From assembly GCF_002803155.1 (NCBI RefSeq), contig NZ_NNBP01000009.1, forward strand, positions 1-64,000: a DNA stretch of 64,000 nucleotides, given 5' to 3'. Below the pieces are notes generated by a model. The model ran no database searches and was not told the DNA's origin. It saw only the letters and a program-made list of their open reading frames with translations. The translations under genes and the position numbers were made by a program. The DNA is from Streptomyces sp. CB02959. GTDB taxonomy: Bacteria > Actinomycetota > Actinomycetes > Streptomycetales > Streptomycetaceae. This document shows positions 41,878 through 50,882 of this stretch, piece by piece (position 1 is the stretch's first letter; each line of letters begins with the position of its first letter).

Positions 41878-44187
41878 ATGGCTACGACAGTCCTCGACAG
41901 AACCTCCCCCACCGGCGCCACCGCCCGGCGCGCGCCCTGGCGATCACCGGTGGGGCAGCCTGCATACGCGCGACCTGCGCTGCTGGTCATCACCGTGCTC
42001 GCCGCCGTGCTCTACGCGTGGGGGATCAACCACAGCCATTACCACACCTTCTACGCGAACGCCGCGCGCAGTATGACGGAGAGCTGGAAGGCGTTCTTCT
42101 ACGGTTCCTTTGATCCCGGCAATTCCATCACCCTCGATAAGTTGCCGGGATTCCTGTGGCCGCAGGCGATTTCTGCCCGGATTTTCGGTTTCCATCCCTG
42201 GGCGCTGACGCTTCCTCAGGTATTGGAGGGGGTGGCGAGCCTTCTGGTCCTGTACCGGGTGGTGCGCCGCTGGGCCGGTGACAACGCGGCGCTGATCGCC
42301 AGCGGCGCGTTCCTGCTGACGCCGGTGTCGGTGGGACTGTTCCGCACCGCCGTCGAGGACCCGCTGTTCACCCTGTGCGTGCTGCTCGCGGCCGAGGCCA
42401 CCCAACGCGCGGCGGAGGACGGCCGGTTGCGCCCGCTGGTGATGGCCGGTGTCTGGGTCGGCATCGGCTTCCAGTCGAAGATGCTGGAGGCGTGGGCGGT
42501 CCTCCCCGCGCTCGCCGCGGTGTACCTGATCTCGGCACCGGTCCCCCTGCGGAAGCGGCTGGTGCGCCTCGGGCTGGCCACGGTGGTGATGACCGCGGTC
42601 TCCGCCTCGTGGATGGTGGCCGTCGCCCTCACCCCGGCCAAGGACCGGCCGTACGTCGACGGCACCACGAACAACTCCGCGTTCAGCATGGTGGTCGGCT
42701 ACAACTTCCTCAACCGCTTCGCGTCCCTGGGCATCAGCGCCGCCTCCACCGGCAGCATCAGTGCGACGCGGGGCGGTGGGGGCCACGGCTCGGGTCATGC
42801 CGGGGGCCAGGACGGGACTAACGCCGGGGGCCGTTCCGGGGCCCATGCCGGGGGTGCGTCGTACGGCGCCGGGTCGAGCGGAGGCGCGGGCGCACCTCGC
42901 GGCGGCGCCCCCCACCCGCGGACCGCCGACGGCAGCGCCACTCCCGGCACTCCTGGTACACACAGCGGACACAGCACACCCGGCACACCCGGCACACAAG
43001 TCGGGCAGTGGACGGGCTCCGCCCACATGTCCGCCCAGGCCCATCGCGGTGGAAGCGGCGGCTTCGGCAGCGATGGCCAGGACGGCTGGTCGAAGATGTT
43101 CGGCTCGTCGCTCGCGTCGCAGACCGGCTGGCTCTACCCGTTCGCCGCCATCGCCCTCGTCTGCGGCCTGCTCTGGCGCCGGGGCAGGCCGCGCACGGAC
43201 CGGCTCCGCGCGGGCTTCGTCCTCTGGGGCACCTGGCTGACCACGTACTTCCTGGTCTTCAGCGCAGGCAGCGTCGGCGGCCACACGTACTACATGGGCG
43301 TCATCGCGGTACCGCTCGCCGCGCTGACCGGCGGCGGCATCACTCTGCTGTGGCACGCGTACCGGACCGGTGGGCGCCGCGCCTGGGTGCTGCCCGGCGC
43401 GGTCGCCGCGACGGCGGCGTGGGGTGCCTGCCTCGCCGCCGAGTTCCCGTCCTTCCTGCCGTGGCTGGCGCCGGCGGTGGGCGTGCTGGGGCTGGTCGCC
43501 GTCGTCCTGCTGGCCCTCGCCCGCCCGGGCGGCCCCCGGCACGGCCGACGGCTCGCCCTGGCCGGTCTCGCCGCCTCACTCGCCGCCGTGCTCCTCGCGC
43601 CGAGCGCCTGGGCGGTGCAGGTCTTCAACCCGGCGTACGGCAGCTCTTCCATGGGCGCGGTCGGTCCGTCCGGCACACGCGGCGGCCATGGCGGCCATGG
43701 CTCGGCGAAGCTGCCAGGCGGTGGGCACATGAAGGGCGGATTCGGCGACTCCGACGGCCAACTCACCGCCAACCAAGGCAAGTTGCTCGCCTACACCACC
43801 GCCCACCGGGGCTCGGCCGAGTACCTCTTCGCCACCAACGGCTGGAACAACGCGTCCCCGTACATCCTCGCCACGGGCGCCCATGTCCTCCCCCTGGGCG
43901 GCTTCAGCGGCCAGGTGCCCTTCCCCACCAAGGCCCGGTTCCGTCAGCTGGTCGATTCGGGCAAGGTGCGTTACGTCCTGCTCGGTGGCGGCCGCGGCAT
44001 GGGCGCCATGTTCGGCGGCGGCGGTGGTGGAGGCACGACCTCCGCCACCCGGATCACCGACTGGGTACGGTCCAGCTGCACCCGCGTCCCGGCATCGGCC
44101 TACGGCGGCAGGCAGTCCCCGGCGACCGCACCTGCCGCGGAGGGCAACACCACCCAAACCCTCTACCGGTGCGATCCGGCTCGCTGA
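41878..44187 (+). CDS. GT39-type membrane glycosyltransferase with Gly-rich insert
   Basis: 769 residues. An N-terminal membrane part with about eight to ten helices starts with a luminal catalytic loop (ARSMTESWKAFFYGSFDPGN, then LDKLPGF). FRTAVEDPLFTL is a second conserved loop. This is the ArnT/protein O-mannosyltransferase-like (PMT_2) fold that uses polyprenyl-linked sugars. At ~295-395 a Gly/Ser/His/Pro-rich insert with PGTPGT repeats breaks the membrane part. The C-terminal extracytoplasmic ~150 residues again carry Gly-rich tracts (FGGGGGGGTT). The start lacks a clear ribosome site. Role probably in cell-envelope glycosylation. Confidence 0.85.
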   Translation: MATTVLDRTSPTGATARRAPWRSPVGQPAYARPALLVITVLAAVLYAWGINHSHYHTFYANAARSMTESWKAFFYGSFDPGNSITLDKLPGFLWPQAISARIFGFHPWALTLPQVLEGVASLLVLYRVVRRWAGDNAALIASGAFLLTPVSVGLFRTAVEDPLFTLCVLLAAEATQRAAEDGRLRPLVMAGVWVGIGFQSKMLEAWAVLPALAAVYLISAPVPLRKRLVRLGLATVVMTAVSASWMVAVALTPAKDRPYVDGTTNNSAFSMVVGYNFLNRFASLGISAASTGSISATRGGGGHGSGHAGGQDGTNAGGRSGAHAGGASYGAGSSGGAGAPRGGAPHPRTADGSATPGTPGTHSGHSTPGTPGTQVGQWTGSAHMSAQAHRGGSGGFGSDGQDGWSKMFGSSLASQTGWLYPFAAIALVCGLLWRRGRPRTDRLRAGFVLWGTWLTTYFLVFSAGSVGGHTYYMGVIAVPLAALTGGGITLLWHAYRTGGRRAWVLPGAVAATAAWGACLAAEFPSFLPWLAPAVGVLGLVAVVLLALARPGGPRHGRRLALAGLAASLAAVLLAPSAWAVQVFNPAYGSSSMGAVGPSGTRGGHGGHGSAKLPGGGHMKGGFGDSDGQLTANQGKLLAYTTAHRGSAEYLFATNGWNNASPYILATGAHVLPLGGFSGQVPFPTKARFRQLVDSGKVRYVLLGGGRGMGAMFGGGGGGGTTSATRITDWVRSSCTRVPASAYGGRQSPATAPAAEGNTTQTLYRCDPAR

Positions 44188-44204
44188 CCGGCCCCCTGCA
44201 CAGA

Positions 44205-44243
44205 CACCGCCCCCGACTCCGCTTTCACGGATCGGGGGCGGTG
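44205..44243. terminator. Hairpin terminator between convergent genes
   Basis: 12-bp arms (44205-44216 with 44232-44243); an inner TCCG/CGGA extends the stem. It lies between the glycosyltransferase and the leftward lipoprotein gene. Confidence 0.8.
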
Positions 44244-44322
44244 CCGTACGAGGCTCCGGACGGTCCTGGTCCTCCAGTTGGGGAGTCTGCTCAGCGGTGC
44301 GTCCAGGGGACTTCGCATCAAC

Positions 44323-45042
44323 TCAGTTGGCGATGCCGACCGGGTGGACCTTGATGCTGTCGTCGTACGAGCCGCCCAGCTTCAGCGCGTCCGCGGGCCA
44401 CTTCAGGGACACGCTGTGGGTCTCGTTCGGCGGCGTCACGATGATGTTCGTCGGGTTGGCGAGACTGTTGCCGCTGAAGTCGACCTTGTACGAGATGCTG
44501 AAGGTGGCGGTGTCACCGGGCTTCAGGTCGGTGATGCGGGGCACCTCGCCGCCGCGGTGCACCGGGGCGGAGGTGCCGTCGGCGTCCTTCAGGTCGACAC
44601 CCGCGAAGCCCGCCGCCGAGCAGGTCTTCCCGCCCGTGTTCGTCATCTGGACGGTGATCTCGCCCACCTTCTGGTCGGGCGAACTGTCCACGGCCTCCAT
44701 GGTCAGGTCACTCGTGCGGCAGAACTTGGCCTTCCCCCCGCCCTGCGCCGTGCCGCCCCCGGAGTGGGCACGGGAGGGGGCGGAGGTGCCGGAGCCGGAC
44801 TTCGACTTGCCTGCCTGGGTATCGGCGCCCTGCGTTCCGGTGGAGGAGCCCGCGCCGCTGGATTCGGCGGCCGTGCCCGAGTCCGTACCCGTGCTCGCAC
44901 CCGTCTGGCCCGCGGGCTTCGCGCCATTGGTGTCCAAGCCGGAGCAGGCGGTCAGGGACAGGGCGGCGCCTGCGGTCAGGACCGCGGCGGCAACGCGCAG
45001 GGTGCGGCGACGAGCGGTGCGGGCAGTGGCGTTGGAGCTCAT
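44323..45042 (-). CDS. DUF4232 lipoprotein
   Basis: 239 residues. A twin-basic N-terminus and hydrophobic stretch end in the lipobox LTAC (Cys ~33). A ~70-residue Ser/Gly/Thr linker follows, and then the DUF4232 beta-sandwich: FCRTSDLTM, NTGGKTCSAAGFAGV with the conserved second Cys, and LKPGDTATFSISY. Such lipoproteins are common on streptomycete surfaces; function unknown. The ATG at 45042 has a G-rich ribosome site. Confidence 0.88.
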   Translation of the reverse strand: MSSNATARTARRRTLRVAAAVLTAGAALSLTACSGLDTNGAKPAGQTGASTGTDSGTAAESSGAGSSTGTQGADTQAGKSKSGSGTSAPSRAHSGGGTAQGGGKAKFCRTSDLTMEAVDSSPDQKVGEITVQMTNTGGKTCSAAGFAGVDLKDADGTSAPVHRGGEVPRITDLKPGDTATFSISYKVDFSGNSLANPTNIIVTPPNETHSVSLKWPADALKLGGSYDDSIKVHPVGIAN

Positions 45043-45283
45043 TTCGGGTCCCCCCGGGGGCGTGTGTGTCGTTGTCTCCTCGGTACGTCACCCACTTTGG
45101 TCGGGGCCGCTATCGCCAGGCTGCCGCTCCGCTAACACCCAGCTAATACGGTGCCGGCCGGTACTCCAGAGCGGCTGGACCTTGCACCGGCTGCGGCACG
45201 GCGCCGGACGCAACCGCCCAATCATGTGCGGCTGGTGACAGGGTTCTCACCGGCACGACCGACACCGCAGGTCAACGACGGGC

Positions 45284-46132
45284 TCAGCGGAAGTCGTCGG
45301 CGTGGTCGACGGCCCACTGGGCGTAGGTGTGCGCCGGCGCGCCGGTGATCTTTTCGGCGATGACGGAGGTCAGGACCGGGACGCCGTTGGCGGCGGCCCA
45401 CTGACTCACGATCGCCTCGGCCAGGACCGGATGCATTGTTCTGCCCACTTCCGCGCGAGCCTGCTCGTCGGAGACGTGTTCAATCCGGATGCGGCGGCCG
45501 AGGGCCTCGCCGATGTGCTCGACCTGCCGTTGCAGGGTCAGGGACTCTGCCCCGTAGACGGTGTAGGCCTGGTGCGCGTGGCCCGGTTCGGTCAGGGCGG
45601 TCACCGCGAGCGCCGCAATGTCCTTCTCGTGCACCGGTGCCGACTGTGCGAGCGGATAGGGAAGGCGGACGACGTTGTCGGTGTGGATCGATTCGGCCCA
45701 CCAGGTGCGGGTGTTGGTCGCGAAGGTCCCCGGCCTGAGGAACGTCCAGTCCATGCCGGACCGTTGGATGGTCTGCTCGATCGTGCGGTTCAGGCGGGGG
45801 ACCGGGTGGTCGGCATCGAGGTCCAGGACCGACACCGACGAGAGCAGGACCACCTGCCCGATCCCCGCGGCTGTGGCCGTCGCAACGACCTTCTCGATGT
45901 CGTAGGGCTTCTGGGGGTCGAGCATTCCGTACAGGAACAGCTTGTCGGCGCCGTCGAGCGCTGCGGTCAGCGTCTCGGGATGTTCCAGGTCGGCGGCGAC
46001 TGCTTCCCACCCGGGTGTCAAACCCGCGGCTGGGGTTCTGCTGACTGCTCTGACCTGCTCACCGGCGGCCAGCAGGCCATCGCACACGTGACGGCCCACG
46101 TTACCGCGAGCGCCGAAGACAACTGCCGTCAT
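45284..46132 (-). CDS. NmrA-like NAD(P)-binding protein
   Basis: 282 residues, an atypical short-chain dehydrogenase. Glycine motif GARGNVG (7-13), DLEHPETLTAAL, LLSSVSVLD, then RSGMDWTFLRPGTFATN. The canonical YxxxK is absent, as in NmrA/quinone-oxidoreductase-2-like redox sensors. The ATG at 46132 has AGGAGG eight bases upstream. It lies 178 bp downstream of a second Rossmann protein gene on the same strand; both are probably controlled by the TetR operators at 47209-47270. Confidence 0.88.
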   Translation of the reverse strand: MTAVVFGARGNVGRHVCDGLLAAGEQVRAVSRTPAAGLTPGWEAVAADLEHPETLTAALDGADKLFLYGMLDPQKPYDIEKVVATATAAGIGQVVLLSSVSVLDLDADHPVPRLNRTIEQTIQRSGMDWTFLRPGTFATNTRTWWAESIHTDNVVRLPYPLAQSAPVHEKDIAALAVTALTEPGHAHQAYTVYGAESLTLQRQVEHIGEALGRRIRIEHVSDEQARAEVGRTMHPVLAEAIVSQWAAANGVPVLTSVIAEKITGAPAHTYAQWAVDHADDFR

Positions 46133-46310
46133 GACAGGACCTCCTGTTGGTTGTGGACGTGAATTGCCGCACCGCCGGCGATGCCGTGGAAACCCGCCTT
46201 CGCCACGGGCATGTCGACAGTGCGGGGGCGTGTTGCTGCCACGCGGGTGGCGGCCCGGCGGCAGCGGGCTTGGTTGCCGACGATGAGGTGGGAAGCCTCC
46301 CGGCCGCCGG

Positions 46311-47192
46311 TCAGGGCTGGATGTTCTCCAGGTCCTCCAGAAGGCGCGGGTGCTTCGGCTCCCAGCCCAGCGCCTGCCGGGTGTGGGCGCTGGACGAGGG
46401 CTGGTCGCTCGCGAAGATCGGGCCGAGAGGGCCGTAGGTCTCCGGTGGGACCGACTCGACCGGCAGGCCCAGCCGTCGGCCGATGACCGCGGCAATGTCA
46501 CGCACCTGGTCTCCCTCGTCGGCCACGGCATGCCACGAGGTACCGGCTTCCGCCTGCTCCAGGGCGAGCCGGAAGAGAACTGCCGCGTCGAGCGCGTGCA
46601 CGGCCGGCCAGCGCTGTGCGCCGTCGCCCGGGTAGCCGGACACTCCGGTCCGGCGGGCGATGTCGGCCAGCAGCCCGGCGAATCCGCCGTTGCCCTGGTG
46701 GTGCACCGTGCGCGGCAGGCGTACGGCCGTGCTCCGGACTCCGCGCGAGGCCAGGCCCAGGACCGCCGTGACGGCGCGGCCACGACCACCGACCGGCCCG
46801 TCGGTCAGCACAGGGTCGGCTTCGGTGGAGGCACGGCTCGGCACCTGGGGCGTACCCGAGCAGGTGACCAAGGGCCGGTCGCTGCCGACGAGTTCCTCGC
46901 CGAGGGTCGCGAGGGCGCCACTTTCCTCGGCGACTGCCTTGGCGAGCGCGTCGGGGCTGCTGAAGTCGTTGGCGAATGCCAGGTGGATCACCCCGTCGGC
47001 CCGAGCGACGCCGGAGCGAAGGACGTCCAGATCGGCGAGACCTCCCCGGAGGGGCTGGGCGCCGGCCGCCTCGGCGGCCAGCGCGGAGGCGTCGGAGCGG
47101 GCGAGTGCGAGGACGCTGTGGCCGTTGCCGAGCAGTTCGGCGACGACGGCGGAACCGATCAGACCGGTGCCACCCGTGACAAAGACGTGCAT
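46311..47192 (-). CDS. NAD-dependent epimerase/dehydratase-like SDR
   Basis: 293 residues. Nucleotide-binding motif GGTGLIG (7-13), LADLDVLRSGVARADGVIHL, and VRLPRTVHHQGNGG. The catalytic Tyr-Lys pair is not evident, so activity is uncertain. The C-terminal LGWEPKHPRLLEDLE is typical of the family. The ATG at 47192 has GGGAGAG five bases upstream. Divergent from a TetR gene across an extensive inverted repeat. Confidence 0.88.
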   Translation of the reverse strand: MHVFVTGGTGLIGSAVVAELLGNGHSVLALARSDASALAAEAAGAQPLRGGLADLDVLRSGVARADGVIHLAFANDFSSPDALAKAVAEESGALATLGEELVGSDRPLVTCSGTPQVPSRASTEADPVLTDGPVGGRGRAVTAVLGLASRGVRSTAVRLPRTVHHQGNGGFAGLLADIARRTGVSGYPGDGAQRWPAVHALDAAVLFRLALEQAEAGTSWHAVADEGDQVRDIAAVIGRRLGLPVESVPPETYGPLGPIFASDQPSSSAHTRQALGWEPKHPRLLEDLENIQP

Positions 47193-47208
47193 GGAGCTCT
47201 CCCGTCAA

Positions 47209-47270
47209 GTGATGGGACTCTTGTCCCGTCACTTCACTGTAGCGCAGTGACGGGACAAGAGTCCCATCAC
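47209..47270. promoter_or_regulatory. 25-bp inverted repeat made of two TetR operators
   Basis: Arms 47209-47233 and 47246-47270 are perfect complements. Each arm contains a 22-bp near-palindrome TGA-N-GGGAC-N4-GTCCC-N-TCA (47210-47231 and 47248-47269). The right copy ends two bases before the -10 box of the TetR gene. Confidence 0.8.
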
Positions 47271-47271
47271 G

Positions 47272-47277
47272 TATGAT
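47272..47277 (+). promoter_or_regulatory. Leaderless -10 box (TATGAT) of the TetR gene
   Basis: TATGAT, six bases, then ATG at 47284, right beside the operator. It predicts autorepression of a leaderless mRNA. Confidence 0.55.
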
Positions 47278-47283
47278 GAGGCC

Positions 47284-47862
47284 ATGGCTCGATGGGAACC
47301 AGGCGCACGCGAACGCCTTGTCATGGCTGCTGTGGACCTGTTCACCGAGCAGGGGTACGACGCCACGACGGTCACACAGATCGCCGAGCGCGCCGGGGTC
47401 ACCAAAAGCACCTTCTTCCGGCACTTCCCCGACAAGCGAGAGCTGCTGGTGGCCGGACAGGAGACGCTGTGCCGGCTGCTGGCCGAGGGGATCGCCGAGG
47501 CGCCCGGAAACGCCAGCCCACTCAAGGCGGTCGCCGCCGGTCTCCAGCGCGCGTCGAGCACGATGGGCCCCATGAATCGCGAGTTGGCCCCTCGCCTGAA
47601 GGCTGCCATCGCTGCCAGCATCGAGCTTCAAGAGCGTGACGCCCTCAAGAGCATCAGCCTCGGGGCCGCGATGACAACCGCTTTGGTCGCCCGCGGCGTA
47701 CCCGATCCGACAGCGGCTCTCGCGGGCGAGTTGGGCCTCCTCGCCTTCAAACGGGGCTACGCCGAATGGTCCGAGGGCGACCGTGATTCCAAGGACGAGC
47801 TCGCCGGCTACGTCCTGGCGGCTCTGGACGAGCTGCGCGCGGCGAGCGCATCGCTGGGCTGA
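47284..47862 (+). CDS. TetR-family regulator
   Basis: 192 residues. The helix-turn-helix spans ~10-55 (VMAAVDLFTEQGYDATTV, IAERAGVTKSTFFRHFPDKREL). The ligand domain is all-helical with no distinctive motif. The ATG at 47284 is leaderless. Divergent from the SDR gene, with two palindromic operators between them; it should control both that gene and itself, and perhaps the NmrA-like gene downstream. Confidence 0.9.
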   Translation: MARWEPGARERLVMAAVDLFTEQGYDATTVTQIAERAGVTKSTFFRHFPDKRELLVAGQETLCRLLAEGIAEAPGNASPLKAVAAGLQRASSTMGPMNRELAPRLKAAIAASIELQERDALKSISLGAAMTTALVARGVPDPTAALAGELGLLAFKRGYAEWSEGDRDSKDELAGYVLAALDELRAASASLG

Positions 47863-47990
47863 CCGGGTTTCGACTGTCGGGCGCGCAGGCGGTGCCCGCA
47901 TCCCTCCAGCCCTCGCGCCGGGCGGCGAAGGCAGCGTTGACCAGGTAATCGGTTGGAGCCGCGGAGCCTTCGCTGGCTACGCTTCCCGGC

Positions 47991-48273
47991 ATGAATCCCG
48001 TGATCGACGTCCTGGCTTCTTCCGAGGTGGACTGCCTGGAGCGCCTGCGGGGGCAGCTCCTGGTCCACCACAGCCGGGAGGCGGCACACCTGACGGTTCT
48101 CGGTGCGGTGCGTTCGCCCGAGGACTCGTGGCGTCTGCGGCGGGGCCAGTACCTCGAATGGCTGCAGGAGCCGCTCGCCGGTCATCGCGGGCAACGAGGG
48201 CGCCCTGCGCTTCTACCAGCGGGAAGGGGCCGTCGACTTCGTGAAGACGCTGGTCATGCCCGTCTCGGGGTGA
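47991..48273 (+). pseudogene. GNAT acetyltransferase with internal deletion
   Basis: The N-terminal third reads through MNPVIDVLASSEVD and RLRRGQYLEWLQEPLA (to ~48178). The reading then resumes in another frame with VIAGNEGALRFYQREGAVDF and ends LVMPVSG at 48273. The central strands and the acetyl-CoA loop, roughly 70 codons, are missing at the join. Confidence 0.72.
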
Positions 48274-48417
48274 CTGCGCCGCGCGGAGCAGTGCCCGCAA
48301 CGATGATGTCGCCGTATTCGCAGGAGGGGCAGAGCCCAGCCGACCCCTCGTACCGGCGGCCAACTGTGGGCCGTGACCGAGCGGCTCATCGTTGAAGCAC
48401 ATGCATCCTCCACCCGC

Positions 48418-48423
48418 TACGGT
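48418..48423 (+). promoter_or_regulatory. Leaderless -10 box (TACGGT)
   Basis: TACGGT, six bases, then GTG at 48430. No ribosome site. Confidence 0.45.
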
Positions 48424-48429
48424 CTCCGG

Positions 48430-49077
48430 GTGACCGAACTTCAGACCCTCCGTACCACCCGTGAGTCCTACGACGCCGTCGCACACACCTACGCGGAGCT
48501 GTTCCACGACTCCCTGCGCGACCGCCCCCTGGAGCGCGCCCTCCTGAGCGCCTTCGCGGAGCTGGTGCGGGCGAACGGTGACGGCGAGGTCGCAGACCTC
48601 GGCTGTGGGCCGGGGTACGTCACAGCCCACTTGCAGGGGTTGGGCCTGAACGCCTTCGGTGTCGACGCCTCCCCCGTAATGGTCGATCTCGCTCGCGAGG
48701 CCAACCCCGGACTTCGGTTCGAGGTCGGCTCGATGGCCGCGCTGGACATCGCGGACGGATCGCTGGGCGGTGTGCTCTCGCGGTGGTCCGTCATCCATAC
48801 CCCGCCGCAGGACCTGCCCGCCGTCTTCGCCGAGATCGCCCGCGTCCTGGCTCCCGGCGGGCACCTGTTGATCGACTTCCCCGCCACCGAAGGCCCCCAC
48901 CAGGAGACACAGGCCTACGACCATGCGGTGGTGACGGCCTACCGCTGGTCCCCCGACCGTCTCGCCGCGCTCCTGCGCGACCACGGATTGACTGAGACAG
49001 CCCGCACCGTGATCGCGCCGAAGCCCACCGACCAGCGGCAGTTCCAAGAGGTCCAGCTCCTCGCCTGCAAGGCGTAG
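48430..49077 (+). CDS. Class I SAM-dependent methyltransferase
   Basis: 215 residues. Helical start (RESYDAVAHTYAELFHD), motif I VADLGCGPGYVTAHL, GVDASPVMV, and VLSRWSVIHTPPQ with the substrate-side His. It belongs to the common Streptomyces small methyltransferase group of unknown substrate. GTG start, leaderless pattern; an ATG 19 codons upstream lacks support. Convergent with the esterase gene. Confidence 0.87.
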   Translation: MTELQTLRTTRESYDAVAHTYAELFHDSLRDRPLERALLSAFAELVRANGDGEVADLGCGPGYVTAHLQGLGLNAFGVDASPVMVDLAREANPGLRFEVGSMAALDIADGSLGGVLSRWSVIHTPPQDLPAVFAEIARVLAPGGHLLIDFPATEGPHQETQAYDHAVVTAYRWSPDRLAALLRDHGLTETARTVIAPKPTDQRQFQEVQLLACKA

Positions 49078-49186
49078 ACCTCGATCGCCTGACGGCGTCA
49101 GCTCGGGTCGATGGGCCGGGGACCGGGCGGGATCAGCTGGGCAAGGAGGAGTGGCCTCGCCAGTCACACGATCGCCCGGATGCGAC

Positions 49187-50704
49187 CTAGGCGCCGGCCG
49201 GGGCGTTCGGGGTGTGGACGTGCCCGGCCAGCCAGGGAAAGGCTTCCGAGAAGGAAGCGGCGGCCAACTGCCAGGTGTGGCCTTCGGGTTGGTAGTGCAG
49301 GGTGCAGGAGATTCCCTTCTTGCCGGCGGCCGCGCAGAGCTTCTGCGCGTCGGCCGCCTGGCCGCCCATTCCGTCGCCGGGGATGTCACGTCCGCCGAAG
49401 CCCGTGGGGCCCGGGCGGGTCATCGAGCCGCCGTGCCGGTGCCCGCCCTGCCGACCGCCGGTGCCACCCCGGCCGTTGGCGTGCGGGCCGCCCCATTTGC
49501 CCCGTCCGCCGGGCTCGCTGCCGGGGCTGCTGTTGACGAACCAGCCCGCGGTGTCGGTGTAGCGGGCGTGCCCCGCCATCACGGTCAGCGGGTCGAACTT
49601 CGCCCATGCCGCCGCGCTGCCCCCGTAGAGCTCCTTGATGGTCAGTTGCTTGGTGCCGACGATCGGACCTTCGTCCCCGGCGATGTCCTCGAAGCTGCTG
49701 AACAGCTCCGGATGCATGACGGCCAGATCGACCGCGCAGGTACCGCCCATGGAGAACCCGACGACCCCCCAGTCAGCGGCGGCGGACGAGGCGCCGAAGT
49801 GTGAGATGACGTAGGGCCGGAGGTCTTCGGTGAGGTGGTCGGCGGCGTTGCCGCGCGGGCCGTTGACGCACTCGGTGTCGTTGTTGAAACTGCCCCCCGA
49901 GTCCGCGAACACCAGGATCGGTGCCTGCCCGTGGTGGGACTTGGCGTAGGAGTCGACGGTCGAGATCGCCCCGCCGGTGCGGATCCAGTCGGCGGGCGTG
50001 TTGAACTCGCCCCCGATCATCGTCAGCACCGGCAGGCGCGGATGGTGGGCCCCGGTGAACCAGGCGGGCGGGAGGTACACGTACTCCTCGCGGTGCACGA
50101 AGTGACTGGCCGTGTCGGGGATGTTCACCCCCACCAGGCGACCGGTGGTCATCGTGCTCCCCTTGCCCTGCAACGCACCCAACTGCGCGGCGTCGACCTG
50201 GTCGGGCAGCGGACCGGCGGTGATCTGCGCCCATGCCTCCTGCACGGTCGGGAAGTAGCCCACCCACTGGTTCAGTACCAGTCCCGTGCACAACAGGCCG
50301 AGCGGGATCGCCGGCACCGACAGCACCCGGCGCCACCAGCGTGCGCCCCGCCAGCCCAACACGGCGACGGCCAGCGCCGCCGCGGTGATCCCGATCCACA
50401 CCCACAGCGACATCGGCGCCGGATCGGTGGCGAGCGCGTTGGCGTTCACGTACCACATCGCCAGCAGTGCGACGAGCAGTCCGACACCGGCGGCGACCGG
50501 CAGCCACAGGGTTCTCCAACGCCGGGTACGCCAACCGACGACCACGACGAGCAGTACTCCGACGGCGATCTGGATCGTCAGCGGCAGCCAGCCGTCCAGC
50601 AGCGAGACACCGGCATGCCAGGCAGGTGCGGGCACGTTTCCGTGCGAGGGGGCAGAGAGATACACAAGCAGCCAGGGTGCCTGTGCTCGGCGAGCGCCCA
50701 CCAT
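49187..50704 (-). CDS. Membrane-anchored esterase (esterase D / mycolyltransferase-like fold)
   Basis: About 505 residues. Four hydrophobic segments fill the first ~165 residues. The alpha/beta-hydrolase domain follows with nucleophile Ser in GVVGFSMGGTCAV and catalytic His in PEGHTWQLA. It resembles the antigen 85/esterase D-like proteins that face the outside. Between the Asp region and the His sits a Gly/His/Arg-rich insert of ~55 residues (GGRGKWGGPHANGRGG and on), unusual for the fold. The start is uncertain: ATG 50704 lacks a ribosome site, and the gene might begin at a GTG ~23 codons downstream. Confidence 0.82.
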   Translation of the reverse strand: MVGARRAQAPWLLVYLSAPSHGNVPAPAWHAGVSLLDGWLPLTIQIAVGVLLVVVVGWRTRRWRTLWLPVAAGVGLLVALLAMWYVNANALATDPAPMSLWVWIGITAAALAVAVLGWRGARWWRRVLSVPAIPLGLLCTGLVLNQWVGYFPTVQEAWAQITAGPLPDQVDAAQLGALQGKGSTMTTGRLVGVNIPDTASHFVHREEYVYLPPAWFTGAHHPRLPVLTMIGGEFNTPADWIRTGGAISTVDSYAKSHHGQAPILVFADSGGSFNNDTECVNGPRGNAADHLTEDLRPYVISHFGASSAAADWGVVGFSMGGTCAVDLAVMHPELFSSFEDIAGDEGPIVGTKQLTIKELYGGSAAAWAKFDPLTVMAGHARYTDTAGWFVNSSPGSEPGGRGKWGGPHANGRGGTGGRQGGHRHGGSMTRPGPTGFGGRDIPGDGMGGQAADAQKLCAAAGKKGISCTLHYQPEGHTWQLAAASFSEAFPWLAGHVHTPNAPAGA

Positions 50705-50882
50705 ATTCGCCGAATGAGGAAGTGGTGAGAATTCCCTGAGAGCGTGCTGCGGAAGACTGATCGCGGGCGGGCAGGTCAGGGGAGCTTCGAAGGCCGAGGA
50801 GAAGGCTGAGGTGACCAAGTCGGTCGGCCGCGCACAGCTGGTCGTCTAAGCTCCGCGTCGACCGGGCAATGGAGGAGGCGAC

